Positions 1 to 8,277 of a stretch of 64,000 nt of DNA are shown piece after piece. The notes under the pieces are model-generated. The model worked only from the letters and a program-made list of their open reading frames with translations. It ran no database searches and had not been told where the DNA came from. The first letter of the stretch is position 1. Each line of letters starts with the position of its first letter. This stretch comes from JAFDZV01 sp048594725 (GTDB lineage: Bacteria; Bacteroidota; Ignavibacteria; OLB7). The position numbers were made by a program, and so were the translations under genes. The stretch is taken from the NCBI GenBank assembly GCA_048594725.1, contig JBMDXA010000146.1, forward strand, positions 14,059 through 78,058, given 5' to 3'.

Positions 1-1340
1 AACCATGCCGATTGCGTCAGGATGGGGGCCACCGAGAAGGCGCTGCCCAGATGGCTGTTGAGGGTGTCGCGGAAATGGAGCGGATCGATCCAGTGCTCGG
101 TGACGATATGCTCCGAGAGATCCGGGAGATAGCGCTCCTCCAGATACCGGACGATCCGGTCGCGGTACAGAGGGCCGAGCGTGCGCCAGTCGTCGCCGGA
201 GGCCAGATGGGGGACCGGGGAGAGCACATAGAAGGCATCGCACCCCTCCGGGGCCAGCGAGCGGTCGGTGGCGGTGGGGCGGTGCAGATACAGGGAGAAG
301 TCGTCGGCCACCTTGTTGCGGTTGAAGATATCATCCAGCAGCCCGCCGTAGCGCGGCCCCAGCATGATGCTGTGATGGGGGATATCGTCGTAGCGGCGGT
401 TGGTGCCGAAATAATGCACGAACAGGGACATCGAGTAGCGCATCCGCTCGATATGCCGGTCGGTGTTCCGGCGGCGGAAGCGCTCCGGGACCAGATTCAG
501 ATAGGTGAATGCCACATCGCCGTTGCAGACCACCGCATCGGCCTCTATCGTTTCGCCGCCGCGCAGGCGCACCCCCCGCGCCCTGCCGCTCCCCTCGTCT
601 ATCACGATCTCCTCGGCCTCCGCTTCCAGGATCGTGCTCCCCCCAAGCTCCCCGAAGAGCCTTCCCAGGGCAGCTACCACGCTGCCTGTTCCCCCCATGG
701 CAAACCAGACACCCCATTTCTTTTCCAGGAAGAGGATGAGCGTATAGATGGAGGTGGTCTGGAACGGGTTTCCTCCCACCAGCAGCGGGTGGAAGCTGAA
801 GACCTGCTGGAGACGGTCATCCTTGATATAGCGGCGCACGTAGTCGTACACCGACCGGTCGGCGCGCAGGCGCATCAGATCGGGGAGCACCTTCAGCATC
901 GATCCCAGCGAGAGGAAGGGGGAATCGATCAGCCCGAATCCGGTCTTGAAGATATCCTCGGTCTTTTCCAGAAACCGGAGGTATCCCGGCACATCATCCG
1001 GATTGAACCGGGATATCTCCCGGATCATGCTTTCGCGGTCGCTGTTGTAGTGGAAGGTCTCCCCGCTCTCGAAGTAGATCTTGTAGAATGGGTCCACCGG
1101 AACCATGCTGATATAGTCGCGGTGGTCGCGTCCGGCCAGCCCGAACAGCTCCTCGATCAGCCACGGGGCGGTGATGACGGTGGGGCCGCCGTCGAAGGTG
1201 AAGCCATCCTGCTGGTAGACATAGGCCCGCCCTCCCAGCTTGTCCCGTTTTTCGGCGAGGGTCACCTGATGTCCCATCGCCTGCAACCGTACCGCCGCGG
1301 CAAGCCCGCCGAACCCTGAGCCGATAACCGTGATCTTCAT
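1..1340 (-). CDS. crtI: Phytoene desaturase-like FAD oxidoreductase (CrtI family), 3' end cut by window edge
   Basis: The reverse strand is open from an ATG at 1340 to the window edge, giving about 446 codons without a stop. The N-terminus reads MKITVIGSGFGGLAAA, a Rossmann dinucleotide-binding motif, followed by an EKRDKLGGRAYVY segment and FDGGPTVITAPWLIEELF, both typical of carotenoid desaturases. The last visible residues include GSAFSVAPILTQSAWF, which matches the conserved C-terminal FAD-binding region of the family. Known function: CrtI-type enzymes desaturate phytoene in carotenoid synthesis at the membrane. Family members are about 490-510 residues, so roughly 50 are missing. A related step (crtD, crtO or a diapophytoene enzyme) is possible because no other carotenoid gene is visible. 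Confidence 0.88.
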   Translation of the reverse strand, partial: MKITVIGSGFGGLAAAVRLQAMGHQVTLAEKRDKLGGRAYVYQQDGFTFDGGPTVITAPWLIEELFGLAGRDHRDYISMVPVDPFYKIYFESGETFHYNSDRESMIREISRFNPDDVPGYLRFLEKTEDIFKTGFGLIDSPFLSLGSMLKVLPDLMRLRADRSVYDYVRRYIKDDRLQQVFSFHPLLVGGNPFQTTSIYTLILFLEKKWGVWFAMGGTGSVVAALGRLFGELGGSTILEAEAEEIVIDEGSGRARGVRLRGGETIEADAVVCNGDVAFTYLNLVPERFRRRNTDRHIERMRYSMSLFVHYFGTNRRYDDIPHHSIMLGPRYGGLLDDIFNRNKVADDFSLYLHRPTATDRSLAPEGCDAFYVLSPVPHLASGDDWRTLGPLYRDRIVRYLEERYLPDLSEHIVTEHWIDPLHFRDTLNSHLGSAFSVAPILTQSAW

Positions 1341-1681
1341 GCGCTGTCGTTAATCGGTATGCGTTCCGCCGGGATCATCTCCCGGAGTACTCTGATGCGG
1401 CCGGTTTCCTCTCTGGGGATCGTAACTTCCATTCCGGCGCGCTCTGGGCAAACACCGGCGGCCGGAAGAAGGTGCCCGGCATGAGCGGGTTCTTCTGGCG
1501 CAGGGTTTGCACCCGTCCCCCCCGGCCCCTGAAATTGTCGATCGGCGCTGCCGGATCTTCCATTGATTCGATTGCAACAGAGCCGAGAGAAGCGGGGATG
1601 AGGAATATCTCCGCCGTGGGAGAGATTTCCTACCGATATCCGTTACGGGAGTACTCTATCAGAACTTCTTCTACCGCTATC
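1341..1681. other. Divergent intergenic region, crtI / beta-barrel-like gene
   Basis: This 341-bp stretch separates two divergent genes and should hold both promoters. I find no exact TAnnTTTG box, no convincing small ORF and no RNA gene. Open frames across it look like chance products of high GC. Confidence 0.5.
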
Positions 1682-2287
1682 ATGAACCAGTGGCCGATCG
1701 GCGGGTCTGTTCTCGCGCTTCTGATTCTGCTTGTCTCCGGCGGAATCGCCAGGGGACAGTCGAACTTCTCCTTTACGACCGGAGCATCCGGGGCGTACTA
1801 CGAGTCCAGTGCGCTGAACTGGGGAACCAGCGTCGGCACCACCGGCAAATTCAATGTGCTCCCGTTTCTGCTGCTGCGCGCGCAGTTTTATGTGGATCGC
1901 AACCAGTTCAAGGATGTGGTTCTCCCCGATTTTCAGGGAACCCAGACCATCACCTACGTCTGTCTGGGGTTCGGGGCGGAACTGGCCGCCGGAACGAGGG
2001 ATTTCAACTTCTTCGGCTACGCCACCCCGCATGGCACCATCCGCACCCTCTCCCGCATCCTTACCGAGCCGGATAGCTCGCAGAAGGTCTGGATTCTCCG
2101 CCGCGCCAGCATGGGGCTGGTTTTCGGGCTGGGGCTGGAGGCGTACGTCACCGACAATATCGGCTTCGAGATGCAGATGCAGTACGACATCCTGAACTTC
2201 GATTTCACCGATGTGGACCCTATCGCCCGCGCCCTCCGCACTACCGTGGGAGTACAGTTCTATCTGGGGCGGAACTTCGCGAGGTGA
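1682..2287 (+). CDS. Small exported protein, predicted outer-membrane beta-barrel
   Basis: The protein has 201 residues when started at ATG 1682. That start gives a clean signal peptide (MNQWPIGGS, then a hydrophobic LALLILLVSGGIA stretch, ending ARGQ). The mature part alternates polar and hydrophobic residues, ends near an aromatic strand (VGVQFYLGRNF) and is rich in Gly/Phe/Tyr, as in small porin-like or OmpW-like barrels of about 8 strands. I do not recognise the family. An in-frame extension upstream to 1472 exists but would bury the signal peptide, so I reject it. Function is unknown; location in the outer membrane is inferred. Confidence 0.7.
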   Translation: MNQWPIGGSVLALLILLVSGGIARGQSNFSFTTGASGAYYESSALNWGTSVGTTGKFNVLPFLLLRAQFYVDRNQFKDVVLPDFQGTQTITYVCLGFGAELAAGTRDFNFFGYATPHGTIRTLSRILTEPDSSQKVWILRRASMGLVFGLGLEAYVTDNIGFEMQMQYDILNFDFTDVDPIARALRTTVGVQFYLGRNFAR

Positions 2288-2650
2288 GGGGGGTAGTTGG
2301 TAGTGATTAGAACTTAGTGCTTAGGGCTTAGATGTTAGAACTTAGTGCTTAGGGCCTGGATTGTAGAAAGACGGTCTGTGGTCCATCCGTGGGCTGGATA
2401 GGGCCAGTTCCCAGCAGCACGCAAGGAATCCAGCCGCCCGCCACCCCGCCGTATTTTCCCCGATTCCCGGCCCCCCGGGATTCCCTGTTCTTCCAATCGA
2501 AAATCTAAACTGGTCAGTGGTCCGTTCGCGGGCTTCGCCCGCTGTCAGTGGTCCGTGGCTATTGGAGTAGCTGCGGTATGGAAGCCACGGACGATTGACA
2601 ACGTACCTCTTCCCCCAATCGAAAATCCAAAATCGGCAATCGAAAATTGC
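2288..2650. repeat. Intergenic repeat-rich region
   Basis: No gene is seen. Around 2305-2370 there are two copies of an AACTTAGTGCTTAGGGC-type unit. At 2511-2570 two GTCAGTGGTCCGT units flank the small palindrome gcgggcttcgcccgc. At 2493-2509 and 2615-2649 there are AATCGAAAATCC/TAAA tracts. The same three families recur elsewhere in this window (4.1-4.7 kb, 8.0 kb, 18.5 kb and 58.5 kb), so these are dispersed genomic repeats rather than local duplications. Confidence 0.7.
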
Positions 2651-3229
2651 TCATCTCCCGAACTCCCGCAGCGCCAGATACACCTTCGTCAGCGGAAGGC
2701 CCATCACGGTATAGAAGTCGCCGGCGATATGTTCGATGAAGACGGCGCCGAAATCATCCTGGATGCCGTAGGCTCCCGCCTTGTCCAGTGAGGAACCCGA
2801 TTCCACATAGCGCGCTATCTCCTCGTCGGCGAGTTCGCGGAACTGAACTTCGGTGCGGGCATGATCCACATGGCGGTGCCCGGTGGCAAGATCCACCAGC
2901 GCAAATCCGGTGAAAACGGTATGGGGGCGTCCGCTCAGGCGGCGGAGCATGCGCCGTGCCTCCTCGGGGTTCTCCGGTTTGCCGAGGATATCCCCGTCGA
3001 TCACCACCACCGTATCGGACCCCAGCACCACCCCGGTGTCCCGTCCCGGATCGATCGCAAGGGCCTTTTCCAGCGCGAGCCGTTCCACCAGCGCTACCGG
3101 CCCCTCTCCCTCCTGGACGATCTCCTCGATATCGGGGCGCACGACGGAGAATTCGGCCCCCATCTGGCGCAGGAGCTGCTGGCGGCGCGGGGAGCTTGAG
3201 GCCAGGATCACAAAAGGAAGAAGTGCCAT
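2651..3229 (-). CDS. maf: Maf-family nucleotide pyrophosphatase
   Basis: The protein has 192 residues, the normal length for Maf. It starts MALLPFVILASSSPRR, containing the Maf signature SSSPRR near residues 12-17. It also has the conserved GSDTVVVIDG segment and the FDxxGxYGIQ-like region, here LDKAGAYGIQDDFGA. Maf proteins are cytoplasmic house-cleaning enzymes that hydrolyse dTTP/UTP or modified nucleotides to the monophosphate and pyrophosphate. The gene stands alone and is divergent from rplU. Substrate choice (YhdE versus YceF type) is not resolved here. Confidence 0.93.
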   Translation of the reverse strand: MALLPFVILASSSPRRQQLLRQMGAEFSVVRPDIEEIVQEGEGPVALVERLALEKALAIDPGRDTGVVLGSDTVVVIDGDILGKPENPEEARRMLRRLSGRPHTVFTGFALVDLATGHRHVDHARTEVQFRELADEEIARYVESGSSLDKAGAYGIQDDFGAVFIEHIAGDFYTVMGLPLTKVYLALREFGR

Positions 3230-3369
3230 CGGTAGTCTCTCGAAGAGGTTGTTCGGTTGAAGCCGGGGGAGCCGGGAACCGGCCGCAGCGCCCCCCGGAA
3301 CAGTTGCGAAGGTGCAAAGTTACGCTCCCGGCATCATCCCCGCTTCCTCCCCCTGATACGTTTTTCTAC

Positions 3370-3400
3370 TTGGATGGCTCCGAACAACCTTCTATCTTTG
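3370..3400 (+). promoter_or_regulatory. Predicted Bacteroidota-type promoter of rplU-rpmA
   Basis: TTG at 3370-3372, a 20-bp spacer and TATCTTTG at 3393-3400 match the Bacteroidota sigma consensus (TTTG, about 19-20 bp, TAnnTTTG). The box lies about 50 bp before the rplU start. Prediction from sequence only. Confidence 0.6.
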
Positions 3401-3452
3401 TCATTCTTATCTAAAAAGCAATTCCGTAAAGAGTAGATCCGCAGGTTTAGAC

Positions 3453-3740
3453 ATGCAGGCTATTGTCACTATCGCAGGCTCCCAGTACCGGGTGAAGCAG
3501 GACGACACGATCGTTGTGCCGCATCTGAAGAACGACGTGGATTCGACGGTCGAGTTCGCCAACGCCATCACCATCAACAATGGTGCATTCGGCGGCGGAT
3601 CGGTGTCGGCCAAGGTAATCGAGCATGGACGCGACGAGACCGTACTGGTCTTCCACAAGAAGCGCCGCAAGGGTTATCAGAAGCTGAACGGCCATCGCCA
3701 GCAGTACACGAAGATCCAGATCACCGGTATCTCGGCGTAA
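3453..3740 (+). CDS. rplU: 50S ribosomal protein L21
   Basis: The protein has 95 residues and begins MQAIVTIAGSQYRV. It carries the L21 core, including the basic FHKKRRKGYQKLNGHRQQYT segment near the C-terminus that contacts 23S rRNA. Length is close to the family norm of about 100 residues. It lies 61 bp before rpmA on the same strand, the near-universal rplU-rpmA pair, so co-transcription from the predicted promoter at 3370-3400 is likely. Confidence 0.97.
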   Translation: MQAIVTIAGSQYRVKQDDTIVVPHLKNDVDSTVEFANAITINNGAFGGGSVSAKVIEHGRDETVLVFHKKRRKGYQKLNGHRQQYTKIQITGISA

Positions 3741-3801
3741 GATTCGCTGCGAGTACGGAACGATTTATACTTACAACGACAATTACGGGAGAGATACAGC
3801 T

Positions 3802-4059
3802 ATGGCACATAAGAAAGGTGCGGGATCTACGCGCAACGGCCGCGATTCGAACCCGCAGTACCTCGGTGTGAAGCGCTTCGGCGGCCAGGTGGTTCGTGCT
3901 GGCAATATCCTGGTGCGCCAGCGTGGCACCAAGTTCCATCCGGGCGCCAACGTCGGTATCGGCAGCGATGACACGCTCTTCGCGCTGATCGACGGCACGG
4001 TGGTCTTCGAGCGCAAGGGCCGCGACCGCAAGGCGGTAAGCGTATACGGCGCCGAGTAA
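3802..4059 (+). CDS. rpmA: 50S ribosomal protein L27
   Basis: The 85-residue protein starts MAHKKGAGSTRNGRDSNP, the characteristic L27 N-terminus that reaches the peptidyl transferase centre. The GNILVRQRGTKFHPG segment is also diagnostic. There is no N-terminal extension of the kind cleaved in Firmicutes. It is the second gene of the rplU-rpmA operon and is followed by a hairpin terminator at 4090-4130. Confidence 0.98.
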   Translation: MAHKKGAGSTRNGRDSNPQYLGVKRFGGQVVRAGNILVRQRGTKFHPGANVGIGSDDTLFALIDGTVVFERKGRDRKAVSVYGAE

Positions 4060-4089
4060 TACCGGCCCCGCCAGCAAGTTGAATCGATG

Positions 4090-4130
4090 AACGCCGCGAT
4101 CCTCGCAAGAGGGTCCGGCGTTTGTTGTTG
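4090..4130 (+). terminator. Predicted intrinsic terminator after rpmA
   Basis: A hairpin with arms AACGCC...GGCGTT and an inner GATCCTC/GAGGGTC stem around a GCAA loop is followed by TTGTTGTTG. It lies 30 bp after the rpmA stop. Confidence 0.6.
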
Positions 4131-4746
4131 GGGGGGGCTGGTGGTGCTTAGGGCTCGGTTTTTAGAAAGGAGCTCAGTAGTAGTTTGTAGTGCTTAGAGT
4201 TTAGTTTTTAGAAAGAAGTTTGTGGGGGCAGGGATACCGGGCGGGACCACCGGGAGTTCGCAATAGCCCTGAAGAACGCTACCAATCTAACGCTATCAAT
4301 CTGGCGCACCGCCCTATTCTCCCCGCTCCCGGACTCATCGGCTCCTGGACGTTCCGGACGTGCTCGTATAGAGCAGAGGAATGGGCCGCTCCTACGGAGC
4401 TTCTACCAGCATAGAGCCTTCAGTGCTACAGACCGGTGCCCCCTCCGGGGGCCATCATGGCGGGATTCATAGCGGCAAGCGGCGGACACGGGTAACGGAT
4501 GGGAAATCCGCTCTCACCGAATATCCCTCTCTCCAAAGCGTCCATACGCCGGCAGTCCCTTCTCGTTCCCCAATCGATAATATAAAATCGAGAATCGAAA
4601 ATTCCCCCCCTTCCCTCTCCCCCAATCGAAAATCCAAAATCGAAAATCCAAAATCTCCCCCCTCCCCCGATCTAAAATCCCTCCCGTAACCCCTCTTCTT
4701 TGTACTTTCGTGGCTTCTGTTACACAGACTAAAGTGAAGTGTTTTG
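4131..4746. repeat. Repeat-rich intergenic region between rpmA and mdh
   Basis: No gene is supported in this 616-bp stretch. Positions 4139-4217 hold two diverged GTGCTTAGGG...TTTTTAGAAAG units. Positions 4569-4602 and 4621-4680 hold AATCGAAAATCCAAAATC-type tracts, the second as a near-perfect tandem. A TACTTTCG box at 4703-4710 might be the -7 element for mdh, but no TTG sits 20 bp upstream. Confidence 0.65.
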
Positions 4747-5670
4747 ATGAAGGTTACAATCGTTGGCGCCGGCAATGTCGGCGCGGTTACCGCACAGCGT
4801 ATCATGACCTACCAGTTGGCTAACGAGGTGGTGATCGTTGATGTGGTTGAGGGCATGGCCCAGGGCAAGGCGCTCGATATCTACGAGTCGGCGCCGCTGG
4901 TCAGGAGCGACTGCCGTATCATCGGCACCAGTGGTTACGATGAGACCGCCGGATCGGATGTGGTGGTAATCACCGCGGGCATCTCCCGCAGGCCGGGAAT
5001 GACCCGCGACGATCTTCTCGCCAAGAACGCCGGCATCGTCCAGGGGGTCACACGGGAGATCTGCAAACGGTCTCCTGAGTGTATCCTGATCATCGTTTCC
5101 AGCCCGCTGGAGGAGATGACGTATGTGGCGCTCCAGGCTTCCGGGTTCGATCCCGGCCGGGTGATCGGCATGGCCGGCGCGCTGGATGCCTCCCGCATGC
5201 GGTCGTTTATCGCGATGGCGCTGGACGTGGCCGTGGAGGATGTGGAGGTGATGGTGATGGGGGGACATGGCAACGCCCTGATGCCGCTGATGCGCCATGC
5301 AACCGTGGCCGGCATCCCGGTAACCCAGCTTCTGGGAGCCGATAAGATCGAGGCGATCGTCGAGCGGACCCGTAACGCCGGCACCGAGATCATCGATCTG
5401 CTGAAGACGAGTTCGGCCTTCTATGCCCCGTCGGCGGCGGTTTCCTCCATGATCGAGGCCATCACCCGGGACAAGCCCCGTATTCTCCCCTGCGCGGTGC
5501 GCCTGAACGGCCAGTACGGCCTGGGGGATGTGGTGATGGGGGTGCCGGTGAAACTGGGGCGCGCCGGCGTGCGCGAGATCATCGAACTGGAGCTTCTGGA
5601 AGAGGAGCAGGCGATGCTCCGCTCGGTGTCGCAGATGATACGGGAGAATATCGCTAAGCTGAGCGTATAA
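4747..5670 (+). CDS. mdh: Malate dehydrogenase, NAD-dependent (LDH/MDH superfamily)
   Basis: The protein has 307 residues from ATG 4747. Visible landmarks are the Rossmann motif GAGNVG (residues 7-12), Asp32 at the end of beta-2 (NAD preference), the mobile loop TAGISRRPGMTRDD (about 77-89) with the double Arg typical of MDH, LLAKNAGI, the substrate Arg in LDASR (about residue 150), and the catalytic His in MGGHGN (about residue 174). MDH oxidises malate to oxaloacetate in the TCA cycle in the cytoplasm. Oddity: the usual NPLD motif reads SSPLE, so the conserved substrate/NAD-contacting Asn is Ser (about residue 119), and GGHGD reads GGHGN. It appears monocistronic. Confidence 0.93.
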   Translation: MKVTIVGAGNVGAVTAQRIMTYQLANEVVIVDVVEGMAQGKALDIYESAPLVRSDCRIIGTSGYDETAGSDVVVITAGISRRPGMTRDDLLAKNAGIVQGVTREICKRSPECILIIVSSPLEEMTYVALQASGFDPGRVIGMAGALDASRMRSFIAMALDVAVEDVEVMVMGGHGNALMPLMRHATVAGIPVTQLLGADKIEAIVERTRNAGTEIIDLLKTSSAFYAPSAAVSSMIEAITRDKPRILPCAVRLNGQYGLGDVVMGVPVKLGRAGVREIIELELLEEEQAMLRSVSQMIRENIAKLSV

Positions 5671-5793
5671 GATATTCGTCTAGAGAAACGCTCCACGGTC
5701 CGGTCTGGATCGGGGGATCGGGTAAACCTTTTGGCCGGCCCCGCGACAACAACAAGATGTCGGCACTCCAACTACGAATCAATCAGGATCACT

Positions 5794-6600
5794 ATGAAGA
5801 ATCTTCTGAAGTATCTCGCATTCGCCGGTATCGTGGCGGTTGCGGTGTCGGGTTGCGGCGACGATCCGGTAACCCCTCCCAATAACAATGGCGGGGGACA
5901 GTTCACCTTCAAGCAGAACGATAAGTTTACCTATAACTCCTATACGCGCAACGAGGCCAACGAGCGCGACAATTCCTCCAAGCAGGTGAAGATCTGGACC
6001 GTGATGCAGATCAACCAGACGATCGGCGGGCAGAGCGGCGTGGCGGTGATCGACGAGCAGACGTTCGATGCCACCGGCACCACCCCCACCGGCGCGCGCG
6101 ATACCTTCTATCTGCGTACCGCCACCGACGGCAAGGTCTATCAGTACAACCTCTTGCGTTCCGTCGTAAAGCGGATTCAGGGTGCCGAGATGTTCGTCGA
6201 TAGCGTGCCGGCCGGCTGGATTCAGATCAGCAATACCTCCGCCACCACCGCTACCACCTGGTCGGCCACGGGCGGCTCGCCGGTCTCCGGTACGGTCACG
6301 CTGCTCGGCGCCCCCATCACCATCAACCTCTCGATGCCGGCCACGCATGCCGGAACGCAGTCGAGGACGGTGCCGAAGGGGACGATCGCCAACTCGGTGC
6401 ATACCGATCACAAGGTCATCATCGGTCTGACCAGCCCGCTGGGCAACGGCACCGACAGCCTTTCGCTCGGCTACGATGTCTCCTCCACCGAGGGTATCGT
6501 GCGCCAGACGCTCGCCAGCAAGCAGATTTCGCTGGCGGTGATCAACCAGATGGTGCCCGGCTTCGAGATGGAGCTGGTAAGCTCGGTCCGCGGCCAGTAG
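5794..6600 (+). CDS. Putative lipoprotein, paralogue A of a tandem pair
   Basis: The protein has 268 residues from ATG 5794. The N-terminus MKNLLKYLAFAGIVAVAVSGCGDDP is a lipoprotein signal with lipobox VSGC, so Cys20 should be lipidated. A Pro/Asn/Gly linker follows, then a beta-rich domain with KIWTVMQI, ARDTFYLRT, YQYNLLRSVV and a C-terminal EGIVRQTLASK segment. The next gene repeats these motifs in the same order, so the two are paralogues. The Asp after GCG does not settle inner- versus outer-membrane sorting in this phylum. Family and function are not recognised. Confidence 0.8.
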   Translation: MKNLLKYLAFAGIVAVAVSGCGDDPVTPPNNNGGGQFTFKQNDKFTYNSYTRNEANERDNSSKQVKIWTVMQINQTIGGQSGVAVIDEQTFDATGTTPTGARDTFYLRTATDGKVYQYNLLRSVVKRIQGAEMFVDSVPAGWIQISNTSATTATTWSATGGSPVSGTVTLLGAPITINLSMPATHAGTQSRTVPKGTIANSVHTDHKVIIGLTSPLGNGTDSLSLGYDVSSTEGIVRQTLASKQISLAVINQMVPGFEMELVSSVRGQ

Positions 6601-6769
6601 AAGGGGCCGGCGGAACGGATATTCTTCAGGGGCCGCCTCCGCCAGGGGGTGGCCCCGCTCTTCTCCGGCCAGTTCCATGGCCGGCAGACCCATTCTCCGG
6701 CAGCGAGGCCCCCTCGTGCGCCCTCTCCATGACTACCTATCAATCATCAGATATCACTACAGGGAACGT

Positions 6770-7978
6770 ATGAACATGTCCATTGTCAGCAGGTGCCGGG
6801 ATGCGGCCGGGAAGGGGAGGGCGATAGCTGCTCTCCGTGCCACGCGCCTGTTCCTTCTGTTCGGGGCGATAGCCGTGGCCGGCGCCGGTTGCAGCACCGA
6901 GGAGCCGGTGCAGCCGCAGACGCAGCTTCAGGCGCGTGGTATGGTGCTTCAGGCCCGCGGCCTCGATACGGTGGTGGTGGATACCACCAGTATGCGCGGC
7001 AGCCTCCATGTTGAGGAGAATGCCACCATCGACAGCATCAGGGTAAGCTTCATCGCCAAAGACGGCTCGCAGGTGATGGCCGAAAGTGGGTATACGCTCA
7101 GCTGGACCGTGGCCGATCCGGCGATCGCCGAGATCCAGTCGCACTCGGCATGGTTTATCAAACTGACCGGCAAGCGCGCCGGCTCCACCACGGCCACCTT
7201 CAAGCTGACCAACGGCAGCACTACCATCTATACCTCGCCGGCCATCGGCATCACGGTGAGCGGCGTGGGCTTTGCGGCGGGCGATTCCCTTGTCTACAGC
7301 TACCAGGATCTTGACCAGGCCAACCAGCCGAGCGGCAGCCAGCAGCGGAAGACCTGGACCGTGCTCCGTACCGGCATCACCTACAAGGACAGCAGCAATG
7401 TGACGGAGATCCTGGAGCGCATCACCGATATGAGCGGCACCATCGAAGGGCCGCGCGATACGGTCTATATCAAGGTGGGCGCCGATGGATCGATCTACCA
7501 GTTCGATCTGCTCCGCTCCATCCTCTACCGTGCCGAGGGGGGACAGGATCTCGGCGACCAGCTTCCGGAGCAGTGGGTGCGGGTCAGCAATCCGAAGCAG
7601 ACCACCGCCGCCACCTGGGCCGCGATGGGTGTGGATTCCATCGACGTGAAGAACCTGGAGTTCAGCGGCACGCAGCTGAACATCGCCTTCCGTCTGGATG
7701 CCACCCATCAGGGACGAGTTGCCACCACGGTTGCAGGCACGGCCTACCCGAATGCCGCCCACACCGATCTGCGGCTCCGTCTGAACGTGCGCCCGTCGGC
7801 CTTCCCAATCCCGCTGCTGTTCGACTCGCTGATGGTGCGCAACGATGCCTCCGCGCGCGAGGGTATCCTCCGCCAGGTGCTCGAAAGCAAGACGCTCCAG
7901 ACCAGCCTCGGCGGCCAGGCGCTCTCCCTGCCGGTGACCGGCTACCGCATGGAACTGACGAGCTATATCAGGAAGTAG
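6770..7978 (+). CDS. Putative lipoprotein, paralogue B with an extra N-terminal Big-like domain
   Basis: The protein has 402 residues, started at ATG 6770 after AGGGAA (a second ATG at 6776 is also possible). The signal has lipobox AGAGC. The C-terminal two thirds parallels the upstream gene (KTWTVLRT, PRDTVYIKVG, YQFDLLRSIL, AHTDLRL, EGILRQVLESK). An extra segment of about 110 residues after the signal (roughly 70-180) contains AESGYTLSWTVADPAIAEIQS and KRAGSTTATFKL, which resemble bacterial Ig-like group 2 domains. It lies 169 bp after paralogue A. A surface or envelope structural role is inferred only. Confidence 0.8.
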   Translation: MNMSIVSRCRDAAGKGRAIAALRATRLFLLFGAIAVAGAGCSTEEPVQPQTQLQARGMVLQARGLDTVVVDTTSMRGSLHVEENATIDSIRVSFIAKDGSQVMAESGYTLSWTVADPAIAEIQSHSAWFIKLTGKRAGSTTATFKLTNGSTTIYTSPAIGITVSGVGFAAGDSLVYSYQDLDQANQPSGSQQRKTWTVLRTGITYKDSSNVTEILERITDMSGTIEGPRDTVYIKVGADGSIYQFDLLRSILYRAEGGQDLGDQLPEQWVRVSNPKQTTAATWAAMGVDSIDVKNLEFSGTQLNIAFRLDATHQGRVATTVAGTAYPNAAHTDLRLRLNVRPSAFPIPLLFDSLMVRNDASAREGILRQVLESKTLQTSLGGQALSLPVTGYRMELTSYIRK

Positions 7979-8022
7979 ATGATTCGTAGCGGTGAGTAGT
8001 CCGCGGGCTTCGCCCGCTGTAG

Positions 8023-8058
8023 AAGGGCCATCCTCGTAGGCGGGGATGGCCCTTTTGA
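8023..8058 (+). terminator. Predicted intrinsic terminator after the lipoprotein pair
   Basis: AAGGGCCATC pairs with GATGGCCCTT across a 12-base loop and is followed by TTGATTG. It lies 45 bp after the stop of the second lipoprotein gene. A dispersed-repeat hairpin (gcgggcttcgcccgc) sits just before it. Confidence 0.75.
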
Positions 8059-8202
8059 TTGTCCCGATCGATAGGCGAGCCGGCGGCCAGTGGCCGTTGC
8101 ACTGTGGGTGCAGGAAGATCCGGAAATTCCATCCCTGGCGACCACGGGCCTTCTTCTGAAATCCATCAACGAAGCTCTGAGAACTACCACCTGCCCCCAA
8201 CG

Positions 8203-8235
8203 CAAAAGGGCCGCGATCGTGATGAACGCGGCCCT
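8203..8235 (-). terminator. Predicted intrinsic terminator of dsbD
   Basis: On the minus strand AGGGCCGCG pairs with CGCGGCCCT around an 11-base loop, followed by TTTTG. It lies about 43 bp beyond the dsbD stop. Confidence 0.75.
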
Positions 8236-8277
8236 GTGCATTTGCCTGTCGCTTCAGTGCGAAGAACGAACGATCTG

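Noticed and set aside
12..1319. 435-codon open frame on the plus strand opposite crtI
   Set aside because: Composition is antisense to a clear CrtI protein; no homology or ribosome-binding site.
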